Positions 7,501-12,708 of a stretch of DNA of 14,327 nt are shown here, in pieces. Source of the DNA: JAWLGJ01 sp041685145 (GTDB lineage Bacteria > Pseudomonadota > Alphaproteobacteria > Rhodospirillales > Magnetospirillaceae); NCBI GenBank assembly GCA_041685145.1, contig JAWLGJ010000060.1:1-14327 (forward strand), read 5' to 3'. The notes below the pieces were generated by a model. That model was not told where the DNA came from. It did no database searches and saw nothing but the letters and a program-made list of their open reading frames with translations. The position numbers and the translations under genes are program-made. The number at the start of each line of letters is the position of its first letter. The stretch's first letter is position 1.

Positions 7501-8026
7501 CCACGTCGACGACATCGAGGCGGCGGCCGACGCCGTGGTGTGGTGCTGCGAGACCGCGCCCCTGGCGCCCAGCCGGCCGCAGGACGCCGGCTTTCAGGGC
7601 AACATCATCGAGGCGATGGCCGCCTATGCCGAGGGACGGCTGGGGGCGGCACCGCTGCCGCTGGCGGCGGTCGACCGCGTCATCGCCATCGGCTCCGACC
7701 GCATGATGGCGGCGGTGGCGGCGGCGCGGCACGGGGTGCTGGCGCCGCATCTGAAGCCGGGGCACGTCGCCATCGGCTCCATCAACTCGCCCATGCAGTG
7801 CATGATGAAGGAGATCTGCGCCCAGTGCCTGCAACGCCAGCGCGACCCGGTCACCGGCGAGGAGCGGGTGGTGTTCTCCTGCTTCAACCAGGACCAGCCC
7901 CTCGACGCCGTCGACTTTCCGGTGCTCAACGACCGCCTGCGCCAGAACGGCACCCAGGAGAAGTTGACCCGCATGTGGGTGGATTCCTGCGTGGGAAGGT
8001 TGGACGAGGCGCCAATCCCTTCTTGA
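4556..8026 (+). CDS. Fused NfnB/GltD-like and NfnA/PyrK-like iron-sulfur flavoprotein oxidoreductase
   Basis: A 1156-residue probable cytoplasmic NAD(P)H-linked oxidoreductase. Residues 1-230 form a helical, charged region (with HLEDFVGRLFGV and VKRLFVQRR) that I do not recognise. Residues 250-340 carry the cysteines of a GltD/dihydropyrimidine dehydrogenase-type [4Fe-4S] domain: Cys252, 255, 263, 287 (GCPLEEKI), 327, 330 and 334 (CNDCMTAC). Then comes a two-Rossmann flavoprotein: GLGPAG at 395-400, GGGLTA at 573-578, and a closing FAD motif at GD783-784 (FFGDLHPSWAGNVVKA). It appears to carry inserts of roughly 40 and 80 residues relative to GltD. Residues about 840-1156 are a ferredoxin-reductase-like domain of the PyrK/NfnA type: GQFFRLQNYE (863), the nucleotide loop AGGGLGN (946-952), and a probable [2Fe-2S] site of Cys1082, 1088, 1091 and 1109. 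This domain order equals NfnB followed by NfnA, the enzyme that couples NADH, NADPH and ferredoxin; whether this protein bifurcates electrons is inference. The GTG at 4556 is the first possible start, since an in-frame TGA lies at 4547. The importer operon follows 57 bases downstream. Confidence 0.85.
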   Translation: MAAERQENGGADTPLGFGVVFHDLYDDAGLARIDGLFLDHLAEGDAALAERLGAARAAPEALTAKDEADLLLALAPHLEDFVGRLFGVTAPLHELAARQDALAPLFAVKRLFVQRRAAKRHKPDEAGAYDGAALRRDLDARLGAGWDEAAFARAVAAWMDDEAAHADDLETAARYAAWALHSREGQARHRHGLLFKRPRRRDPHALVDTQTSAVDGAAALEGPAETRRRRDGFALTDAGTDLAGALDEINYCILCHHQGKDSCRHGMTEPKAETFATNPLGVVQTGCPLEEKISEMHEARGRGLAVAALALAVVDNPLVAGTGHRICNDCMTACIYQRQNQDPVDIPQAETRILKDVLALPWGFEIYGLLTRWNPLNLRRPRPRPDSGRTVLVVGLGPAGYTLAHHLLNEGHRVVAVDGLKIEPLDPALSGVAPDGARVAFRPVRDARDLWENLDARVMAGFGGVAEYGITVRWDKNFLKVIRLLLERRSRFAMFGGVRFGGTLTPESAFALGFDHIALCLGAGKPTILDIPNNLAPGVRQASDFLMALQLTGAARMDTVANLQVRLPVVVIGGGLTAVDTCTEALAYYPVQVEKFRRRYEALTAERGEAAVRAAWTPAEAAIADEFLAHARALRAQPERREELLREWGGATIAYRRRLVDSPAYRNNHEEVAKALEEGIRFAEELSPVAVEVDEAGHAAGLRVRRPDGSETVLAARSVLVAAGTQPNTVLAREAAGIALDGRWFQAVDDDGRPVTPERLAKPDRPQVLMHVRDDGRAMSFFGDLHPSWAGNVVKAMGSAKQGYPVVDRVLARAPRAPVDGAALVAGLNRDLRAVVERVDRLTPTIVEVVVRAPLAARTFRPGQFFRLQNYETLAPRVDGTVLAMEGVALTGAWVDAEAGLVSLIVLEVGGSSDICRALRPGEPVVLMGPTGAPTEIPAGETVLLAGGGLGNAVLFSIGKAMRAAGSRVLYFAAYRTPEGRFHVDDIEAAADAVVWCCETAPLAPSRPQDAGFQGNIIEAMAAYAEGRLGAAPLPLAAVDRVIAIGSDRMMAAVAAARHGVLAPHLKPGHVAIGSINSPMQCMMKEICAQCLQRQRDPVTGEERVVFSCFNQDQPLDAVDFPVLNDRLRQNGTQEKLTRMWVDSCVGRLDEAPIPS

Positions 8027-8082
8027 TTGTCGGGCCCGAATAGGCAAGAAACCTAGTCCTGTTTGCTTATGGGAGGTCCGTC

Positions 8083-9279
8083 ATGTTCTTGCGCTGGCTG
8101 TTGGGGGCGGTTGCCGCCGCCGTGGGATTGGTGGGCGTCGCCCAGGCGTCGGAGCCCGTCCGCATCGGCGAGATCAACAGCTATTCATCGATCCCCGCCT
8201 TCACCTTGCCCTACCGCAACGGCTGGCGCCTGGCGGTGGAGGAGATCAACGCCGCCGGCGGGGTTCTCGACGGCCGGCCGCTGGAGGTCATCTCCCGCGA
8301 CGACGGCGGCAAGCCCGGCGAGGCGGTGCGTCTGGCCAACGAGCTGGTGCAGCGCGAGGGCGTGGACCTGCTGGCCGGCACCTTCCTGTCGCATGTGGGG
8401 CTGGCGGTGGCCGACTACGCCAAGCAGCGGCAGGTGCTGTTCGTGGCCTCGGAGCCGCTGACCGACGCGCTGACCTGGTCGCAGGGCAACCGCTACACCT
8501 TCCGCCTGCGCCCCAGCACCTATATGCAGGCCGCCATGCTGGCCGAGGAGGCGGCGAAGCTGCCGGCGACGCGCTGGGTGACGGTGGCCCCCAACTATGA
8601 ATACGGCCAGTCGGCGGTGGAAATCTTCAAGGCGCTGCTGAGCGAGAAGCGCCCCGACGTCGAATTCGTCGGCGAGCAGTGGCCGGCGCTGTTCAAGCTC
8701 GACGCCGGGCCGACGGTGCAGGCCCTCGCCCGCGCCGAGCCCGACGCCATCTTCAACGTCACCTTCGCCAGCGACCTGTCGAAATTCGTGCGCGAGGGCG
8801 AGACCCGCGGCCTGTTCGAGGGCCGGCCGGTGGTCAGCCTGCTGACCGGCGAGCCGGAATACCTCGACCCGCTGGGCGCCGAGACGCCCGAGGGCTGGAT
8901 CGTCACCGGCTATCCCTGGTACGCCATCGACACCCCCGAGCACCGCGCCTTCGTCGAACGCTATCAGGCGCGCTTCGGCGAGCCGCCGGCGATGGGGACG
9001 GTGGTCGGCTACAACACCATCCTCGCCATCGCCGCCGCCGTCGAGGCCGCCGGCGGCACCGACACCGAGGCGCTGGTCGAGGCGATGAAGGATCTGCGCT
9101 TCGACACCCCCATCGGCCCGATCACCTTCCGCGCCGCCGACCACCAGTCGACGATGGGCGCCTGGGTGGGCCGCACCGCCGTGCGCGACGGCCGTGGCGT
9201 GATGGTCGACTGGCGCTATGTCGACGGCTCGGAGGTGCTGCCGCCGCCGGAGGAAGCACGCGCCATGCGCCCCGAATAG
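8083..9279 (+). CDS. Periplasmic substrate-binding protein of a branched-chain amino acid/amide-type ABC importer
   Basis: This 398-residue protein captures substrate in the periplasm for the permease encoded next. It has a clear Sec signal peptide: Arg4, a hydrophobic core, and a signal peptidase I site after Ala22 (VAQA/SEP). The mature part has the Peripla_BP_6 (LivJ/LivK-like) pattern: VRIGEINSYSSIP at the first strand, AVEEINAAGGVLDGRPLEV, RLANELVQREGVDLLAGTF, and VAPNYEYGQSAVEIFKALL at the start of the second lobe. The ATG is preceded by a strong GGGAGG (8071-8076) at six bases. Family members bind leucine-type amino acids, amides, urea or aromatic acids, and the ligand cannot be told from the sequence here. 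The 56 bases upstream hold no convincing promoter, so co-transcription with the oxidoreductase is possible. Confidence 0.92.
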   Translation: MFLRWLLGAVAAAVGLVGVAQASEPVRIGEINSYSSIPAFTLPYRNGWRLAVEEINAAGGVLDGRPLEVISRDDGGKPGEAVRLANELVQREGVDLLAGTFLSHVGLAVADYAKQRQVLFVASEPLTDALTWSQGNRYTFRLRPSTYMQAAMLAEEAAKLPATRWVTVAPNYEYGQSAVEIFKALLSEKRPDVEFVGEQWPALFKLDAGPTVQALARAEPDAIFNVTFASDLSKFVREGETRGLFEGRPVVSLLTGEPEYLDPLGAETPEGWIVTGYPWYAIDTPEHRAFVERYQARFGEPPAMGTVVGYNTILAIAAAVEAAGGTDTEALVEAMKDLRFDTPIGPITFRAADHQSTMGAWVGRTAVRDGRGVMVDWRYVDGSEVLPPPEEARAMRPE

Positions 9280-9295
9280 GGGCGCCGCGCCACCC

Positions 9296-11134
9296 GTGGA
9301 CTTCGTCCTTATCCAGTTGCTGAACGGGCTGGCCAGCGCCTCGGCCCTGTTCCTGGTGGCGGCGGGGCTGTCGCTGATCTTCGGCGTCACCCGCATCGTC
9401 AACTTCGCCCACGGCACCCTGTTCATGCTGGGGGCCTTCGTCGCCTACAGCCTCAGCCAGCGGCTGGGCTTCTGGGCGGCGGTGCCCGTGGCGGCGCTGG
9501 CGGTGGCGGCGGTGGGGGCGTTGATGGAGGTGGGGCTGCTGCGCCGGCTCTACCGCGCTCCCGAACTGTTGCAGCTTCTGGCCACCTTCGCGGTGGTGCT
9601 GGTGCTCGATGACCTCATCCTCATGGCCTGGGGGCCGGCGGACGTGCTGGGGCCGCGGGCGCCGGGGCTGGCGGGGGCGGTGCGGGTGCTGGGCCAGCCG
9701 ATTCCGGCCTATGAGCTGTTCCTGGTGGCGGTGGGGCCGGCGGTACTGGCGGTGGTCTGGCTGCTGCTGACGCGCACCCGCTTCGGCATCCTGGTGCGCG
9801 CCGCCACCCTGGACCGCGAGATGGTGGCGGCGCTGGGCGTCGACCAGAAGCGCCTGTTCACCGCCGTCTTCGCCCTCGGCGCGCTGCTGGCGGGGCTGGG
9901 TGGCGCCTTGCAGGTGCCGCGCCAGGCCATCCACCACGGCCTCGACCTGGAAGTCATCGTCGAGGCCTTCGTGGTGGTGGTGGTGGGCGGCCTGGGCAGC
10001 GTGCCGGGAGCCTATCTGGCGGCGGTGCTGATCGCCGAGCTCAACGCCTTCGGTATCGTGCTGTTCCCGCAAGGGACGCTGGTGCTGATGTTCCTGGTGA
10101 TGGCGGCGGTGCTGGTGCTGCGGCCGCAGGGCCTGCTGGGGCGGCCGGAGACGCCGGAGCCGCGGCCAGCGGCGGCGGAACCGGCGCCGGCGCCGTCGGG
10201 CCGCGCCGGTCTGGTGCTGGCGATCCTCGCCGTCGGCGGGGTCGCGGCGGCGCCGCTGCTGCTGGGCGGCTACGGCCAGGGCATCCTTGCCGAAATCCTG
10301 CTGTTCGCGCTGCTGGCGGCGAGCCTGCAATTCGTCACCGGCCAGGGCGGCATGGTCAGCTTCGGCCACGCCGCCTGGTTCGGCGTCGGCGCCTATGCCG
10401 CCGCCATGCTGCACACCCGGCTTGACGCCGGCATGGCCGTATCGCTGCTGGCGGCGCCGCTGGCGGCGGCGGCGGCGGCGCTGGCGGTGGCATGGTTCCT
10501 GGTGCGGCTGTCGGGGGTCTATCTGGCCATGCTGACGCTGGCGGTGGCGCAAATCCTCTACGCCGCCACCTTCCAGTGGTACGAGGTCACCGGCGGCGAC
10601 AACGGCATCCTCGGCGTCTGGCCGTCGGGCTGGGCGGCGGGGGCGACGGGGTTCCTGTATTTGAGCCTGGGGCTGTGCGCGCCGGCGCTGGCCGCCCTGT
10701 GGTGGGCGACGCGCACCCCCTTCGGCTTCGGCCTGCGCGCCGGGCGCGATTCCCCCCTGCGCGCCGAGGCGGCGGGCGTCCCCGTGCGCCGGCAGCGGTG
10801 GCTGGGTTTCTCGCTGGCGGCGGCGGCGGCCGGGCTGGCGGGGGGGCTGTACGCCTATCTCAAGGGCAGCGTCTTTCCCGACGCGCTGGGCATTCCGGTG
10901 TCGGTGGACGCGCTGGTGATGATGCTGCTGGGCGGCATCCACAGCTTCGGCGGCGCCATTGCCGGGGCGGTGGCCTATAAGCTGGCGCAGGTGACGCTGA
11001 TCTCGGCGACCGATTTCTGGCGCCTGGGGGTGGGGATGCTGATCCTGGTGCTGGTGCTGGCGTTCCCGCAGGGCCTGGCCGGCGCCGCCGGGCGCCTGGC
11101 GGCGCTGCGGCACCGGGGCGGGAAGGCGGCATGA
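9296..11134 (+). CDS. Fused LivH-LivM-type ABC importer permease
   Basis: A 612-residue inner-membrane protein that joins both permease subunits of a hydrophobic amino acid/amide importer. Residues 1 to about 285 are LivH-like: QLLNGLASASALFLVAAGLSL, GVTRIVNFAHGTLFMLGAF, and the cytoplasmic coupling-loop motif VVGGLGSVPGA (GGLG at 231-234). A Pro/Ala/Glu-rich linker (about 292-312, PETPEPRPAAAEPAPAPSG) leads to a LivM-like half with LQFVTGQGGMVSFGHAAWFGVGAY and the second coupling motif LLGGIHSFGGAIAGA (GG at 546-547). LivH and LivM are separate genes in E. coli. The GTG at 9296 is chosen because VDFVLIQLLNGL matches the usual LivH N-terminus; its ribosome binding site is weak (AGGGG about 14 bases away), and the start is 16 bases after the binding-protein stop, so translation may be coupled. 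The stop overlaps the ATPase start (ATGA). Confidence 0.92.
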   Translation: MDFVLIQLLNGLASASALFLVAAGLSLIFGVTRIVNFAHGTLFMLGAFVAYSLSQRLGFWAAVPVAALAVAAVGALMEVGLLRRLYRAPELLQLLATFAVVLVLDDLILMAWGPADVLGPRAPGLAGAVRVLGQPIPAYELFLVAVGPAVLAVVWLLLTRTRFGILVRAATLDREMVAALGVDQKRLFTAVFALGALLAGLGGALQVPRQAIHHGLDLEVIVEAFVVVVVGGLGSVPGAYLAAVLIAELNAFGIVLFPQGTLVLMFLVMAAVLVLRPQGLLGRPETPEPRPAAAEPAPAPSGRAGLVLAILAVGGVAAAPLLLGGYGQGILAEILLFALLAASLQFVTGQGGMVSFGHAAWFGVGAYAAAMLHTRLDAGMAVSLLAAPLAAAAAALAVAWFLVRLSGVYLAMLTLAVAQILYAATFQWYEVTGGDNGILGVWPSGWAAGATGFLYLSLGLCAPALAALWWATRTPFGFGLRAGRDSPLRAEAAGVPVRRQRWLGFSLAAAAAGLAGGLYAYLKGSVFPDALGIPVSVDALVMMLLGGIHSFGGAIAGAVAYKLAQVTLISATDFWRLGVGMLILVLVLAFPQGLAGAAGRLAALRHRGGKAA

Positions 11135-11922
11135 GCCTGCTGGCAGTCGAGGGCCTGAGCAAGCGGTTCGGCGGCGTGACCGCCGTCGACGGCGTCTCCT
11201 TCGAGGTCGCCGCCGGGGAGATGGTGGCGCTGATCGGTCCCAACGGCGCCGGCAAGAGCACCTGCTTCAACTGCCTGGGCGGGCAGATCCGCCCCGACGC
11301 CGGCCGGGTGCGCCTGCAAGGGCGCGACCTGGTGGGGCTGCCGCCGCGCGCCATCGGCCGGCTGGGGGTGGGCCGCACCTTCCAGATCAGCGCCACCTTC
11401 GCCTCGATGCGGGTGCGCGAGAATGTGCAGGTGGCACTGATGGCCCGCGACGGGGCGCTGTTGTCGCTGACTCGCCGCGCCGGCGCCTACGCCCGCGCCG
11501 AGGCCGAGGCGCTGCTCGCCCGCCTGGGGGTGGCGGCGTTGGCCGAGGCGCCGTGCTCGGCCTTGTCCTACGGTGACCTGAAACGGGTGGAACTGGCCCT
11601 GGCGCTGGCCGGCGAGCCGCGGCTGCTGCTGATGGACGAGCCCACCGCCGGCATGGCCCCGGCCGAGCGCGAGGGCCTGATGCGGCTGGTGGACGGCATC
11701 GTCGCCGAGCGCGGCATGGGGGTGCTGTTCACCGAGCACGACATGGACGTGGTCTTCGGCCACGCCCACCGCGTCCTGGTGATGGACCGCGGGCGCCTCA
11801 TCGCGCAGGGCGCGCCCGAGGCGGTGCGCCAGGACGCCGAGGTGCGGCGCGTCTACCTCGGCGGCGGCGTCAGTGCAGGTGGGCGAGATCGCGGACCCAG
11901 CGCATCTGGGCCGGCTGGATGA
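11131..11922 (+). CDS. livG: LivG-type ABC importer ATPase with an antisense C-terminal tail
   Basis: The cytoplasmic ATPase energises the importer. Seen in 263 residues: Walker A GPNGAGKST (36-44), signature LSYGD (145-149), Walker B LLLMDE (165-170) and the switch His203 (TEHDMD). The segment RTFQISATFASMRVRENV is typical of LivG rather than LivF. The start overlaps the permease stop by four bases (ATGA), with GGAAGG four bases ahead. The family normally ends close to VYLGGG (241-246 here); the following 17 residues are Gly/Ser/Arg-rich and are encoded opposite the 3' end of usg (53-base overlap), so they are probably not conserved. No LivF gene follows, although LivG and LivF normally form a heterodimer. 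Either this protein works as a homodimer, LivF is encoded elsewhere, or the operon has lost its last gene. Confidence 0.92.
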   Translation: MSLLAVEGLSKRFGGVTAVDGVSFEVAAGEMVALIGPNGAGKSTCFNCLGGQIRPDAGRVRLQGRDLVGLPPRAIGRLGVGRTFQISATFASMRVRENVQVALMARDGALLSLTRRAGAYARAEAEALLARLGVAALAEAPCSALSYGDLKRVELALALAGEPRLLLMDEPTAGMAPAEREGLMRLVDGIVAERGMGVLFTEHDMDVVFGHAHRVLVMDRGRLIAQGAPEAVRQDAEVRRVYLGGGVSAGGRDRGPSASGPAG

Positions 11923-12133
11923 GCGGCGCGCTGGCCACGGTCACCGAATGCAGCTTGCCGTCCAGGCTGCGCTCCCAGAAGTCGAGGAAGCGCCGCAACT
12001 CCGGAAAGTCCGGCGCGAGGTCGAAATCCTGCCAGACATAGGTTTGCAGCAGGCCGGGGTGGTCCGGCATGTGGTAGAGGATCTCCGCCGTGGTCAGCCG
12101 GTAGTCGTTGAGTTGCTTGGCCAGGGTGGTCAT
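11870..12133 (-). CDS. usg: Usg-family protein
   Basis: An 87-residue protein that matches the Usg-like family of alphaproteobacteria, named from an open reading frame near the tryptophan genes; no biochemical function is established that I know of. Characteristic blocks are seen in order: QLNDYRLTTAEILYHMPDHP, LLQTYVWQDFDLAPDFPEL, FLDFWERSLDGKLHSV, and a C-terminal LIQPAQMRWVRDLAHLH. Length and ending agree with my recollection of the family, so the reading frame is complete. The ATG at 12133 has AGGGAG about ten bases upstream. It converges on livG and the two coding regions overlap at their 3' ends. It is divergent from groES across a 272-base regulatory region. No trp gene is present here. 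Confidence 0.85.
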   Translation of the reverse strand: MTTLAKQLNDYRLTTAEILYHMPDHPGLLQTYVWQDFDLAPDFPELRRFLDFWERSLDGKLHSVTVASAPLIQPAQMRWVRDLAHLH

Positions 12134-12171
12134 ATGCGGCACGCTCCCTCGCTGTTGCTGCCTCGATGACG

Positions 12172-12202
12172 ATGATAAGCGATGCCGCCCGTCGGCGCGC
12201 AA
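12172..12202 (-). promoter_or_regulatory. Possible usg promoter
   Basis: On the minus strand TATCAT (12177-12172), a five-of-six match to the -10 hexamer, follows TTGCGC (12202-12197) with a somewhat long spacer of 19 bases. It lies about 38 bases before the usg start codon. A spacer of 18 is obtained if TTATCA is taken as the -10. Moderate at best. Confidence 0.35.
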
Positions 12203-12227
12203 GCGAAAAATACACGAAATCAATATG

Positions 12228-12254
12228 TTAGCAGCCATCAGCGGCGGCTGCTGA
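12228..12254. repeat. Degenerate CIRCE-like inverted repeat
   Basis: TTAGCAGCC (12228-12236), nine bases, then GGCTGCTGA (12246-12254). The arms are complementary at eight of nine positions. Arm length and spacer equal those of CIRCE (TTAGCACTC-N9-GAGTGCTAA), and 13 of 18 arm bases agree with that consensus. It lies 81 bases upstream of the true CIRCE and just ahead of the groESL -35. It could be a secondary HrcA site, an operator for usg, or a coincidence. Confidence 0.4.
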
Positions 12255-12276
12255 CAGCGCCGCCCCCGCCGCCCGC

Positions 12277-12307
12277 CTTGACAGCGGCGCCACCACACCA
12301 ATACATG
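12277..12307 (+). promoter_or_regulatory. groESL promoter with overlapping housekeeping and RpoH-like elements
   Basis: A perfect TTGACA (12278-12283) is followed after 18 bases by TACATG (12302-12307). The same bases read as an alphaproteobacterial heat-shock (RpoH) promoter: CTTG (12277-12280), 17 bases, then CCAATAC and a G three bases on (12298-12307), close to the CTTG-N17-CYTATNT-nnG pattern. The element ends two bases before the CIRCE operator, as expected for repression at the transcription start. Confidence 0.7.
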
Positions 12308-12308
12308 C

Positions 12309-12335
12309 TTGGCACTCACCTCGGGGGAGTGCTAA
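12309..12335 (+). promoter_or_regulatory. CIRCE operator (HrcA binding site) of groESL
   Basis: TTGGCACTC, nine bases, GAGTGCTAA: one mismatch from the consensus TTAGCACTC-N9-GAGTGCTAA (G for A at the third base of the left arm). HrcA binds this dyad as a repressor and is released on heat shock. It lies between promoter and groES, which is the standard position. Confidence 0.93.
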
Positions 12336-12343
12336 CAATGCGC

Positions 12344-12369
12344 GCCCCGCGGTCCGCGGACCGGGGGGC
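12344..12369 (+). other. Strong 5'-UTR hairpin between CIRCE and groES
   Basis: The 14-base perfect palindrome CGGTCCGCGGACCG (12350-12363) is extended, after one G-G mismatch, by GCCCC (12344-12348) pairing with GGGGC (12365-12369). No T-run follows, so it is not an intrinsic terminator. The ribosome binding site (12393-12397) is outside it, so it is not a simple RNA thermometer. mRNA stabilisation or protein binding is possible. Confidence 0.5.
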
Positions 12370-12405
12370 ACGGAATTCAGCCAATCGGCAACGGAGGTTG
12401 CGACG

Positions 12406-12693
12406 ATGAAGTTCAGACCGCTGCATGATCGCGTGCTCGTCAAGCGCATCGAGCAGGAAGAGAAGACCGCCGGCGGCATCATCATTCCCGACACCGCCAA
12501 GGAAAAGCCCCAGCAGGGCGAGGTTCTGGCCGTGGGGCCGGGCGCCCGCGGCGACGACGGCAAGCTGGTCGCCCCCGACCTCAAGGCCGGCGACCGCGTG
12601 TTGTTCGGCAAGTGGTCCGGCACCGAGGTCACGATCGACGGCGAGGAGCTGTTGATCATGAAGGAATCCGACGTCATGGGCGTACTCGAATAG
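12406..12693 (+). CDS. groES: Co-chaperonin GroES (Hsp10)
   Basis: GroES forms the seven-membered lid that closes the GroEL folding chamber in the cytoplasm. The 95 residues are full length: N-terminal MKFRPLHDRVLVKRIEQEEKT, the mobile loop around KTAGGIIIPDTAKEKPQ with the GroEL-contacting hydrophobic triplet (III at about 25-27), and the C-terminal LLIMKESDVMGVLE. GGAGG (12393-12397) is eight bases before the ATG. It heads the groESL operon under the CIRCE and RpoH-like elements upstream, and groEL follows after 15 bases. Confidence 0.98.
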   Translation: MKFRPLHDRVLVKRIEQEEKTAGGIIIPDTAKEKPQQGEVLAVGPGARGDDGKLVAPDLKAGDRVLFGKWSGTEVTIDGEELLIMKESDVMGVLE

Positions 12694-12708
12694 GCCGGAG
12701 GTCCAGAA

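Noticed and set aside
4469..8047. Antisense open frame of 1192 codons across the whole oxidoreductase gene
   Set aside because: It is the mirror of GC-rich codons on the other strand: composition is His/Arg/Gly/Ala-rich with no domain motif, whereas the sense frame has all cofactor motifs.
9218..9295. 26-codon upstream extension of the permease (MSTARRCCRRRRK...)
   Set aside because: It is an out-of-frame reading of the binding-protein C-terminus; the homologous LivH start is the GTG at 9296.
10462..10479. GGC repeat (six units) in the LivM half, considered as a phase-variable tract
   Set aside because: Trinucleotide slippage would keep the frame and only change an alanine run in a membrane segment; common in such GC-rich genomes.
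12134..12319. Upstream extension of usg to an ATG near 12319
   Set aside because: The extension crosses the CIRCE operator and promoter region and has no similarity to the Usg N-terminus, which starts MTTLAKQLNDYRLTT.
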